Shown: positions 15,272-22,513 of the stretch, in pieces
Position numbering within the stretch: position 1 is the first letter of the stretch
Layout of the letters: each line of letters begins with the position of its first letter
DNA from: a virus
Direction: 5' to 3' (one strand)
Virus record (IMG/VR): IMGVR_UViG_3300042525_000118
Coordinates: 1 to 31,181 of that record
DNA: 31,181 bases
The notes under the pieces: model-generated
Seen by the model: only the letters and a program-made list of their open reading frames with translations
Databases searched by the model: none
What the model was told of the DNA's origin: nothing
Position numbers and translations under genes: made by a program

Positions 15272-17237
15272 TGGTCGGACTCGCGTGCAACTCAGCGCCC
15301 ATAATCGCTATCTGCACAGGATCCGTGCCGGAGATCTCATAGACTCTATCGCGGAGCTTGAGCGTCATGCCAAGCCGACGCCAGATCGTGCGGTAGCCTG
15401 TCTGGCCTATTGGCCCCATAGATTTCCAGTGCTCGTTCGACCATGTATGACCGCCATCGTCAGACCAGCGCAACATGACCTGTGGATTAGCTCCGACCGT
15501 AACGGTGTAGTCTGCGTAGTCGCGTATCAGTAGGGGAGATCCAGCGCGGTCAAGAATATAATCATGTGCGCGATCATAAATATAAATAATATCATTGACT
15601 TCCTCTTGGCTGTAGCCTGGAAGACCCACACCGGCCTGACAGTCAAGCTGAAGACTATGCTGCGCCGTGCGGTTTAGATCGTTCTGTCCTGTCGGCAACG
15701 CGCGCCATGAGCGCAGCCATTTCTGCGTCGTGCCAGCTTCTGAATAGACATTTAAATCGTAAGCATAAAGTTCGCCCGCGCGGTAATCGCCTATGACGAT
15801 CTCATTGTTAAAGTTCATCTGACAGTTGCCGCGAGTGCGGGTGAAGGCGTCATTTTCCCAACCAGCGCGTTCATGCCATGCGCCGGTAGCCACGTCATAA
15901 ACCCATGTCGTGTCAGCGGTAGGAAAGTTTAGGACATAGAAGCTATGGCCGTCTTGCTGATAGGTATAGCCAACAGCGTCAGATAATGTCTCGTATTGCT
16001 GGATCTGCCATTCAACAGCGTGTGTCGAAACGCGCTCGCCGGAGTAGCCTTTTGAGCGGTAGACGATACCATTACCGCGAGCGTCAGCGCCGAGCCAGAA
16101 TAAGCCATTGTCGAGCTTGGCTACTGAATAGGCAGCTAGACAACCGATCTCGTTAAACGCGCCTTGAATACGCGCCATAGGAAAGTCCGGCAGTCCGGCG
16201 TCATACCAGACCTCAACTGAGTTTGTGCCGAATAGCCATATCTCGCGGTGATCCACGATTAGCGTGACGAGATTGTCGGGAGAGCCTTCGGCTGTCGCAA
16301 AATACAACGGATCAAGTGTTGTGCTTGTCGAATCTAAAACCCAGAAGATTTGACTGTTTGGCTGGTTAAACACAAACCAACCATCTAGAAATCCGCAACC
16401 GACAGCGCCTTCAAAAGGAGAGGTAAGCGTCGTAAGGAAAGGCGAAAACGTAAGTGTAACGGCAGTATTAGTGGCTGTAGCAGCCGCTGATAGAATGAAG
16501 AACGGCGAGAACGTCAGAGTAACGCCAGTGTTGGTAGCAGTAGCTGCCGCAGACAAAACAAACGTCGTCGTGTTAGTTATGCTGGCGACTCTTGCGCCGG
16601 TCGGGATACCTGTGCCTGACACAGGCTGACCAACATTAATATTAGTCGTGCTCCCACCCGAAACAGTTGTGCTTGCGTTAGTCGTGTTAAACGTAGTCGT
16701 AGTTGTATCGTAGACTACGCTGGATACTGTCGCGCCGGTCGGTATGCCGGTGCCGGATACAGGTTGGCTAGGATAGACGTAAGTTACATCTCCGCCGGAG
16801 ACAGTTGTAACGCCGTTTGTGGTATTAAACGCTGTTTTTGAATAGCTGCTATTATAGATGTATCCGTTATTTCCGGCGGCGATAAACATCTGCCGACCGT
16901 TATCTGTCATGTTGACTTGGCTAGATCCGGCGACAGTGCCGATAGCAGTCGTAGCCCATTGCGAATCAATACGGTATAAAGTCTCGCCCGAAACCGCGTA
17001 GGCGTAGTTTACCTTAGATCCTGTCGAAGATCCGACTTCATCGCTGTAGAATGTCCAAAGACCTCGAATAGGGCCAAGGCCCATACGGGCAAGAAGTCGC
17101 AGCCCAGGCGCTCGTTGAAGCCAAGCGGCCTCTTTGCCGCCTTCTGGTATGACCTCTGGATAGAGGTTGACCATGCGGCTGTCCGCCGCGTTCGGGCTTC
17201 TGGTTACATACGAGCTGCCTAAGATCGGCGTCTTCAT
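15264..17237 (-). CDS. P22 gp10-like tail hub / packaged-DNA stabilisation protein
   Basis: A 657-residue protein that begins MKTPILGSSYVTRSPNAADS and continues RMVNLYPEVIPEGGKEAAWL, the typical N-terminus of the P22 gp10 family, followed by many beta-propeller-like repeats (for example WLFGTNSVEVWYDAG and the AYDLNVYSEAG region). In P22 gp10 closes the portal-gp4 channel after packaging. This copy is longer than usual because of an insertion at about residues 135-267 composed of duplicated Ser/Thr-rich units (see the repeat entry). It overlaps the gp4-like gene by one base (TGATG) and the 199-aa gene by 8 bases. Confidence 0.86.
   Translation of the reverse strand: MKTPILGSSYVTRSPNAADSRMVNLYPEVIPEGGKEAAWLQRAPGLRLLARMGLGPIRGLWTFYSDEVGSSTGSKVNYAYAVSGETLYRIDSQWATTAIGTVAGSSQVNMTDNGRQMFIAAGNNGYIYNSSYSKTAFNTTNGVTTVSGGDVTYVYPSQPVSGTGIPTGATVSSVVYDTTTTTFNTTNASTTVSGGSTTNINVGQPVSGTGIPTGARVASITNTTTFVLSAAATATNTGVTLTFSPFFILSAAATATNTAVTLTFSPFLTTLTSPFEGAVGCGFLDGWFVFNQPNSQIFWVLDSTSTTLDPLYFATAEGSPDNLVTLIVDHREIWLFGTNSVEVWYDAGLPDFPMARIQGAFNEIGCLAAYSVAKLDNGLFWLGADARGNGIVYRSKGYSGERVSTHAVEWQIQQYETLSDAVGYTYQQDGHSFYVLNFPTADTTWVYDVATGAWHERAGWENDAFTRTRGNCQMNFNNEIVIGDYRAGELYAYDLNVYSEAGTTQKWLRSWRALPTGQNDLNRTAQHSLQLDCQAGVGLPGYSQEEVNDIIYIYDRAHDYILDRAGSPLLIRDYADYTVTVGANPQVMLRWSDDGGHTWSNEHWKSMGPIGQTGYRTIWRRLGMTLKLRDRVYEISGTDPVQIAIMGAELHASPTNA
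16437..16562 (-). repeat. 63-bp tandem duplication in the gp10-like gene
   Basis: Two adjacent 21-residue units, F-(V/I)-LSAAATATNT-(G/A)-VTLTFSPF, at residues 226-246 and 247-267. The protein copies differ at two positions while the DNA differs at many silent sites, so the duplication is not recent and is kept under selection. A larger pair of about 45 residues (FNTTN..TVSGG..QPVSGTGIPTG) lies just upstream at residues 138-182 and 183-220. Confidence 0.85.
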
Positions 17238-17953
17238 CAGTAATTGCCCGCGTAGATGTTATAGCGCTGACGTGTGCCGACGATGCTGTAAGGCAGAGCC
17301 ATGATGTCGTCAGGGTTATTGATGCGCTTCAGATCGCGCTTGCTATACATAGCGATGCGGCTAACCGTAGGCGATGGCTCAATACCAAACTCAGGCGCTA
17401 ACTCGCAGGCCAGATTGTATCGGAAAGCGCGCAGATAACCTGGCGGGAAAAGGATCGCCGTCGCCAGTGTCGCTGGCTGCGTCAGTCGCTCAACGGAAAT
17501 GAAATGCCATTCCAATAACCGCAACGGCACTGGATAGATGACCATTTCAATATTTGGATAGGTCATATTCGTAAACATGACTTGTGGATAAGTAGACGTT
17601 ACCGTTTTAACAGCAATGCCATCATATTGTTGTTGATTGATAAACTTGATTCCGTAAGACACGTTGGTCTGTGGATCGCGGAAGTAAGTCGCGTCATCTA
17701 GCAACACGGGGCGCTCGCCCACAAAGTCGCCGGTCGGGCCTAGCGTGCGGCTGCGCTCGCCTGACGGCCAGCTAAATACTTGATCCTGAGTTGAGAACAC
17801 CGCTAATCGTTCGGTATCCCAACTGTCGATCATTTGATTCAGCGCATAAAGCGCGTCATTCGCTGTCTCTGACGAGGGCGTTTCGCCTTCGGCTAACACT
17901 CCGAGGAGCCTCAGTGCTCCGCAGATCTGGTCGTATGCACTGTATGTCGTCAT
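17237..17953 (-). CDS. P22 gp4-like tail accessory / head completion protein
   Basis: A 238-residue protein that attaches beneath the portal and carries the tail hub. N-terminal MTTYSAYDQICGALRLLGVL and the following ALNQMIDSWDTERLAVFS segment are typical of the P22 gp4 family, as is the C-terminal PPGYLRAFRYNLACELAPEFG segment. The family length is about 160 to 240 residues. The 67-aa gene upstream overlaps it by 98 bases, and it overlaps the gp10-like gene by one base, giving the canonical gp4-gp10 order. Confidence 0.88.
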   Translation of the reverse strand: MTTYSAYDQICGALRLLGVLAEGETPSSETANDALYALNQMIDSWDTERLAVFSTQDQVFSWPSGERSRTLGPTGDFVGERPVLLDDATYFRDPQTNVSYGIKFINQQQYDGIAVKTVTSTYPQVMFTNMTYPNIEMVIYPVPLRLLEWHFISVERLTQPATLATAILFPPGYLRAFRYNLACELAPEFGIEPSPTVSRIAMYSKRDLKRINNPDDIMALPYSIVGTRQRYNIYAGNY

Positions 17954-18059
17954 CTGGGTCGAACCTTATCCAGCCGTTCTCTTCATCGGCTTCGGCCTCT
18001 AGGTCGAGACACGCCACTTTAACCCCATGTTCGGGGTGTTTCAAATAAATAACAGCCAT
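17856..18059 (-). CDS. Small phage head-region protein, 67 aa
   Basis: A 67-residue protein starting MAVIYLKHPEHGVKVACLDL with a following acidic segment EADEENGWIRFDP. Small proteins with the pattern M-x-V-x-Y-L-(K/R)-H-P-x-H-G-x-K-V-A and a GW-(I/V)-RFDP segment recur beside coat genes in phages; function unknown to me. The last half overlaps the gp4-like gene by 98 bases. GAAAG is a plausible ribosome binding site. Confidence 0.75.
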   Translation of the reverse strand: MAVIYLKHPEHGVKVACLDLEAEADEENGWIRFDPDDDIQCIRPDLRSTEAPRSVSRRRNALVRDSE

Positions 18060-18081
18060 TGGTTACTTTCTAAAGAAATAC

Positions 18082-18099
18082 AGCGGCCCGTAGGCCGCT
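18082..18099 (-). terminator. Hairpin after the 151-aa gene
   Basis: AGCGGCC (18082-18088) and GGCCGCT (18093-18099) form a 7-bp GC stem with a four-base loop, six bases after the preceding stop. On the minus strand it is followed by GTATTTCTTT, a modest U-rich tail. It may reduce transcription into the tail genes below the coat region. Confidence 0.6.
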
Positions 18100-18104
18100 A
18101 TATA

Positions 18105-18560
18105 TTAAGAAGCAAGCAGCGGGACAGAATACCAAGTCGTCGCGTCATAAGCGATGAGCAACGAAGAAGTATTGGCCGCAAGCACATAGTTGGAATCAAC
18201 CGTGATTGCATTGATGCCGTCGCCTGTAGCAGGCCATACCTTCAAAACAGCATTAGCGCCGTTTTTAATGATGACCGTGCGTCCTGCGATAGCCGCTGGA
18301 AGTTTAACGCCTTTAGTAGCATCAGCCGCTGTCACAAGCGTGAGGCCGTCTGATATTGAAGCTGCGTCAGATTGTGTTGAACCAGTAGCAGCAACAGTAG
18401 CTGTCTTTAGATAAAGACCGCCGGTCGTGGTTATATCGCTTGCGCTGACTGATGTAGCGCTCGAAATGGTGCCCCCACTGATCGTCGCGCCCGTAATGGT
18501 TGTGCCACTTACGAGTTCGGGATCAGAGAAGGCAACACCGACAGGTTTAGTGTTAGGCAT
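18105..18560 (-). CDS. Beta-rich virion-type protein, 151 aa
   Basis: A Ser/Thr/Ala-rich protein with an N-terminal repeat pattern (TTITGATISGGTISSATSVSA) like a fibre shaft, followed by a compact beta domain (GVKLPAAIAGRTVIIKNGAN, LKVWPATGDGINAITVDSN). The C-terminal half resembles the beta domains that recur in phage fibre and capsid accessory proteins. GAGAGG precedes the ATG. It lies between the 159-aa protein and the connector genes, so a capsid decoration or head fibre role is plausible. Function inferred only. Confidence 0.72.
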   Translation of the reverse strand: MPNTKPVGVAFSDPELVSGTTITGATISGGTISSATSVSASDITTTGGLYLKTATVAATGSTQSDAASISDGLTLVTAADATKGVKLPAAIAGRTVIIKNGANAVLKVWPATGDGINAITVDSNYVLAANTSSLLIAYDATTWYSVPLLAS

Positions 18561-18575
18561 TGCCCTCTCCTATGG

Positions 18576-19055
18576 TTACGCGATGCGGTAGATCGAGTAT
18601 GCAGCCGTGCCGGTTTTACGGAAACGGAAGATAGCCGATGAGGCATTTGTCGTCGTAGCGTTGTCGATAAGAACCGCGCTACCTACAATGGTGTTGCCCG
18701 TGCCAGCGCCAAACGTCACGTCGTTAGCAGCATTGTCGCCAATGTTGATAAAGCTAACGTCAAAGCTAGTGTTGACAGCGACGCTTGGGAAAGCGGCGTC
18801 GATCAACGCGCCTGTTGGGAACGTGTAGGTGCCAGCGTCTGTTCCGCCGGAATCAATCGTCACAATACCAGCGGAAAGATTAGCCGCCGTAATCGTAACA
18901 GTTGCGCCGGTCAGATCAGCCGAAGCTGCCTGTGCGCGGATCAAAGGTTCGCCGCGATCACCTGCGGAAAACTGATAGCCGCCAGTGCCCTGTGGAATAG
19001 CACCGTAAGGGCCAAACGTCTCAAGCGGATAAGCCGCGTTCTGAGTAGTTGTCAT
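18576..19055 (-). CDS. Beta-rich virion-type protein downstream of coat, 159 aa
   Basis: A 159-residue beta-rich protein (AQAASADLTGATVTITAANL; TFPTGALIDAAFPSVAVNTS; FINIGDNAANDVTFGAGTGN) without membrane segment or signal. The pattern is like capsid decoration or accessory domains that sit on the shell. GGAG is eight bases before the ATG. It directly follows the coat gene and its hairpin, so decoration or head-stabilisation is a reasonable guess, not shown. Confidence 0.72.
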   Translation of the reverse strand: MTTTQNAAYPLETFGPYGAIPQGTGGYQFSAGDRGEPLIRAQAASADLTGATVTITAANLSAGIVTIDSGGTDAGTYTFPTGALIDAAFPSVAVNTSFDVSFINIGDNAANDVTFGAGTGNTIVGSAVLIDNATTTNASSAIFRFRKTGTAAYSIYRIA

Positions 19056-19084
19056 GGGTTAAACTCCAAAAAAGATAGGAAAGG

Positions 19085-19102
19085 ACGGGTCTTTAGACCC
19101 GT
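19085..19102 (-). terminator. Terminator-like hairpin after the coat gene
   Basis: ACGGGTCT (19085-19092) and AGACCCGT (19095-19102) are perfect inverted repeats with a two-base loop, eight bases after the coat stop codon. On the minus strand a pyrimidine-rich stretch ending in six T follows within 20 bases. This may cap the abundant coat transcript while letting some read-through reach the downstream genes. Confidence 0.68.
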
Positions 19103-19109
19103 CGCTTAA

Positions 19110-20306
19110 TTAGCCCCAAAGGCGAACGGCCATCTGCGGACGAATCACGCTGTAGCCATAGAGCACGTCAATACGGCAAGGCAGACGGTCGTTGTTGATG
19201 TCATACTGACGAACAACGCGTAAGCTGATGCCATTGTGAACCTGACGGCTTGCCATATCGACACCCTGCGGAAGCAGAAGATCGGCGGTAGCGAAGCTGA
19301 TCGCGTCACGGTGATAGATCAAGTTCTGTGGATACTGCGTAGAAGCAGCGCCGAGGAACGTGACAGCCGCGCCGGAAACCGGCAGAGCGTCAACCGTAGC
19401 AAGAGCCTGAGAAGCCGAATACATCGCAGGAACAGTGACCGTAGCGGTCGTTGACGCCGTAACGTCAGCAAGAGCCACGAACTGATAGAGCGAGCCGGTT
19501 GACTCACGGGTCTGTGGGTTAACAGCGTAGACGCTACCAATGGTGAACACGTCGCCAGCTTTGATCGTCGTTGAGCCGAGGCCCGTCAGAACGATGCTGG
19601 TTGAGCCTTCAGCGGTAACGGTCGTGCTAACCGTAACGGTGCCAGCGCGCGAGCCCGTCGTGAACTGCTTGATTGACTGAGACATATTCAGCTCGTCGTA
19701 GCCGAGGATGCCTTCACCAAACATGCCGTTTTTGAACTGCTTGCTGATAGCTGACACAGGGTTGAAGAGGCCTTTCATGCCTTCGATCAATGCAGCGTTA
19801 GCGGCTGGATTGACGGTAGCATAGCGAGGCGACATAACCGCAGCGTTCTCGTTGAGCTTTTGTTGAGCTTGCAACAAGACCAGCGACGTAGCAGGCGTGG
19901 TGCCTGGGGTGCCGACTGAGTTGCCGATGTATTTGAAGCTGTTCGCAACGTCTGCGTCGATAGAAGACGCAAGCTGCGAAATACGAGGCTTCAGAACACG
20001 TTCAGCGAAGTCGTCCAACTGCATCGTCAGTTCGGCAGTCGTGAAGTTCACGCCGATGTGCTTCTGGCTGGAGACAGTGAGCGTGGTGTATTGCTCGTTG
20101 TCGTCCTGAACCTGAAGGGCAGCGCCATCCGTAACCAATGCGCGGTCAGGAAGACGGATGCGGAGGGTCGAGCCGATCTTAGCGCCTTCTACAGCGAAAG
20201 AGTCGTCATACTGACGGTTTACAGTGCGGGTGAGGACAAGACTATTCTCAAGGATCTCAAGAGCCTTGCGAGTAATCATGTCGATTGTTAAAATCGAGTT
20301 AGACAT
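19110..20306 (-). CDS. Major capsid (coat) protein, P22 gp5-like
   Basis: A 398-residue coat subunit. The N-terminus (MSNSILTIDMITRKALEILE, then NSLVLTRTVNRQYDDSFA) and the following KIGSTLRIRLPDRALVTDGA segment are characteristic of the P22 gene 5 coat family with the HK97 fold; HIGVNFTTAELTMQLDDFAE and the later FNPVSAISKQFKNGMFGEG and GYDELNMSQSIKQFTTGSR support this. Length is close to P22 coat (430). The inserted beta domain (about residues 220-300) is Thr/Ser-rich, as in that family. It directly follows the scaffold gene (eight-base spacing), and a hairpin follows. Confidence 0.94.
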   Translation of the reverse strand: MSNSILTIDMITRKALEILENSLVLTRTVNRQYDDSFAVEGAKIGSTLRIRLPDRALVTDGAALQVQDDNEQYTTLTVSSQKHIGVNFTTAELTMQLDDFAERVLKPRISQLASSIDADVANSFKYIGNSVGTPGTTPATSLVLLQAQQKLNENAAVMSPRYATVNPAANAALIEGMKGLFNPVSAISKQFKNGMFGEGILGYDELNMSQSIKQFTTGSRAGTVTVSTTVTAEGSTSIVLTGLGSTTIKAGDVFTIGSVYAVNPQTRESTGSLYQFVALADVTASTTATVTVPAMYSASQALATVDALPVSGAAVTFLGAASTQYPQNLIYHRDAISFATADLLLPQGVDMASRQVHNGISLRVVRQYDINNDRLPCRIDVLYGYSVIRPQMAVRLWG

Positions 20307-20313
20307 GATTTAA

Positions 20314-21093
20314 TTACCTACGGTTTTGCGCTTCCCACTTCTTGATCTGTCGCAACCGTTCGGCTTCAATCCATTCTGACGTTGACATCGACTTTGTAGA
20401 CCGTGGGTCTGTCGTATCAAATCTAGGGCCGGAGCTTGACCGAGTAGCCGTGACAGGAGCAAGAGGAGCTGGCGCAGTTGAAGTGCGTTTTGTCGGCGGA
20501 TCCGCGACCAGTTTGGCCTCGATTCTACCGATCTCCATTGCCTGCAAAATCGGCGGCAAATTGGCGATCCGTTGGGCTTCTTTAGGATTAGACCCTAAGT
20601 GATAGATCACTTCGGGGCCAATGCTAGAAGCCTGGATAGCTTGAGCCATATCGTTCGTTACGGGGAGGTTCGGATTATACGCGACTTGTTCAAAGTCATC
20701 GTATCTATCTCGCGCTTCCTCTTCACGGTCTTTATACGACTCAAGTAGAGCTGCCTGTTGTTTTGCGGCCTCTCGTCGTGCCAGTAGCTCTTGAGCTTTT
20801 TGCTCGGCCAGTGCTTCCGCATAGGCTTGAGCGTTCTCAAAATCATCTGGCGCTGGGGGAGGTGCGACGGGCTGTCTAGCCTGTTGCTCCGCAAGCAACT
20901 GTGCTTGCTCTCTTTCCCATTTGCGCTGTTCTCTTGCGAGGCGTTTGCCTACAATAGCGTCCAACTCTTCTTGAGAGAACGATTTCGTAGACTGTTGTTC
21001 CTCCGGCGTCGTCTCAACAGATTCAGGTGCCGCCGTGGCTTCCTGTTCCGGCGCGGGGCTGATCTCCGCTACAGCCTGTTCTTCGTCGCTCAA
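20314..21093 (-). CDS. Scaffolding protein
   Basis: A 259-residue highly charged, helical protein: acidic Pro/Glu/Ala-rich start (residues 1-35), then SFSQEELDAIVGKRLAREQR and a long coiled-coil region to about residue 120, and a basic C-terminus (DQIKKWEAQNRR-like). This is the composition of phage scaffolds that guide coat assembly and leave before packaging. The start codon is TTG at 21093 with AAGGAAG five bases upstream; no ATG is available before the acidic segment. It immediately precedes the coat gene as in P22. Confidence 0.86.
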   Translation of the reverse strand: MSDEEQAVAEISPAPEQEATAAPESVETTPEEQQSTKSFSQEELDAIVGKRLAREQRKWEREQAQLLAEQQARQPVAPPPAPDDFENAQAYAEALAEQKAQELLARREAAKQQAALLESYKDREEEARDRYDDFEQVAYNPNLPVTNDMAQAIQASSIGPEVIYHLGSNPKEAQRIANLPPILQAMEIGRIEAKLVADPPTKRTSTAPAPLAPVTATRSSSGPRFDTTDPRSTKSMSTSEWIEAERLRQIKKWEAQNRR

Positions 21094-21143
21094 GGCAACT
21101 TCCTTTCTGACCTAGCTATCCGGCTAGTCGGTAACGTATATAT

Positions 21144-21278
21144 TTACTCGTTTACAGAAACATCGTCAACGGCTTGTTTCTGGATCTTGGCTATGAGTTC
21201 AACAACTTCGCCATAAGGACGTTGAGCCAATACGTTTAAAATGTAAGCCCATTCTTGCGATGTAAGTTCGATCTTCAT
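21144..21278 (-). CDS. Small protein, 44 aa, upstream of scaffold
   Basis: A 44-residue helical protein starting MKIELTSQEWAYILNVLAQR and ending VDDVSVNE. Its ATG overlaps the TGA of the 133-aa gene (ATGA at 21275-21278), which is the coupling pattern of this genome, and the composition is protein-like. It is amphipathic with alternating Leu/Ile and charged residues. No family recognised. Sits between the host-recognition module and the scaffold. Confidence 0.7.
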   Translation of the reverse strand: MKIELTSQEWAYILNVLAQRPYGEVVELIAKIQKQAVDDVSVNE

Positions 21279-21676
21279 GGTATTTCTACCAAATCCCACG
21301 ATTGCGTTGCTTCGTTCCAAACATACCTTTGCCCATCAGTAGGTTGCGGAACAGGTGCGTCCCATAAACAAGTTTGAGTATTTAATAACCAAGATGGGTA
21401 GGGTTTAGGCGGTATAAAAGCATCTAATACAACATCATATACATACCCTATGCCTGCATAATTTTTTCTAAAGGCTTTTGACTGATCGGGGTCTGGGATG
21501 TCTGTGTTGGGGATATAGTAAACGCCGCCGCGCGTATTATATGATGTGCGTTTACATGGCTGGCCCTGAAAATTACCATACCATTCTTCCCAATTTACGC
21601 CGTCTTCGCCTTCATCTTTTCCGACGATGACTTGAGTAACAATATTATGCTCATTTAAAAACGCATAATGCGCCAT
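21275..21676 (-). CDS. Fibre-associated phage protein, 133 aa
   Basis: A 133-residue soluble protein of a type common in marine and freshwater phages: MAHYAFLNEHNIVTQVIVGK at the start, then QPCKRTSYNTRGG, FRKNYAGIGYVYD and FIPPKPYPSWLLNTQTCLWD in the middle and C-terminal half, and a Tyr/Trp-rich end. It is usually found next to fibre genes; function unknown, perhaps a fibre assembly or capping factor. AAGGA is six bases before the ATG. Confidence 0.82.
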   Translation of the reverse strand: MAHYAFLNEHNIVTQVIVGKDEGEDGVNWEEWYGNFQGQPCKRTSYNTRGGVYYIPNTDIPDPDQSKAFRKNYAGIGYVYDVVLDAFIPPKPYPSWLLNTQTCLWDAPVPQPTDGQRYVWNEATQSWDLVEIP

Positions 21677-21685
21677 GGTTTGTCC

Positions 21686-22513
21686 TTAACTAAACGTAAC
21701 AGTGCCTGTTCCTGCGGTGCAAGTGTAAGTAGTAAAACCGCCCGATGTTGAAGATGTTTGCGTAATTCCCGAAAATGTAGCGGTATAAACACTAGGCGCT
21801 TTTATAATAACCACACCCGATCCGCCAGCCCCACCATTACTTGCGTATCCGCCGCCGCCGCCACCACCGCGATTCGTAGCCCCAACGCCGCCAGTACCAC
21901 TAAGCAAAACGCCATTACCACCTACACCAGATCCGCCAGTTCCAGCTGTACTAGATCCCCCACCACCACCACCGCCAGCGTATGCAATACTTGTAATGGT
22001 AGATGTTGATCCTACCCCGCCATTTCCACCTACGCCTGAAGTAGCAGTTGCGCCTGTTCCCCCCGCACCGCCGCCACCGCCGCCAGCATTACCACCTGTT
22101 ACGCCAGCGCCGCCGTTATTTCCGCCGGTAGTTCCGTTGCCGCCAGCGCGTCCTGTGTATGGGCTGCTACTATCTGTGCCGCCACCGCCGCCAGACCCAC
22201 CATCAGCGCCAGTGGCGTTCGTATTACTAAATGCACCACCACCACCACCGCCAGTTGACGTTATAGTGTCAAAAACCGAATTAGATCCATCAGTTCCTTT
22301 AGTGCTAATTGTTCCACCACCACCACCACCGCCAACTGTTACAGTGTAAGCGGTTCCGGCGGTTAAATTTTGACTTGTAAGCTCACGATATGCGCCAGCG
22401 CCGCCGCCGCCAAAGCCACCACCACCGCCAGCGCCAGCAACAACAAGAAAATCAACAGTTAGGGGTGCTTTCCCTATGCCACTGGCGAGTAGCATTGCCA
22501 TAATGCCAGACAT
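21686..22513 (-). CDS. Glycine-rich adhesin-like tail protein
   Basis: A 275-residue protein with about 40 percent glycine. Residues 1-18 are hydrophobic (MSGIMAMLLASGIG); then VDFLVVAGAGGGGGFGGGG and, between residues 30 and 240, many runs of four to seven Gly separated by short polar loops. A compact beta end (SGVVIIKAPSVYTATFSG) follows. This resembles glycine-rich phage adhesins in which polyglycine-II strands pack in a sandwich exposing variable loops (T4-type gp38 proteins), and the Gly-rich 2 families. It is probably the distal receptor-binding subunit or its assembly partner. TAATG overlap with the 906-aa fibre gene supports a paired function. Confidence 0.78.
   Translation of the reverse strand: MSGIMAMLLASGIGKAPLTVDFLVVAGAGGGGGFGGGGAGAYRELTSQNLTAGTAYTVTVGGGGGGGTISTKGTDGSNSVFDTITSTGGGGGGAFSNTNATGADGGSGGGGGTDSSSPYTGRAGGNGTTGGNNGGAGVTGGNAGGGGGGAGGTGATATSGVGGNGGVGSTSTITSIAYAGGGGGGGSSTAGTGGSGVGGNGVLLSGTGGVGATNRGGGGGGGYASNGGAGGSGVVIIKAPSVYTATFSGITQTSSTSGGFTTYTCTAGTGTVTFS

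Noticed and set aside
21996-22349. Proline-rich open frame on the plus strand
   Set aside because: It is the exact complement of the Gly codons of the Gly-rich protein (GGN/CCN) and has no independent signal.
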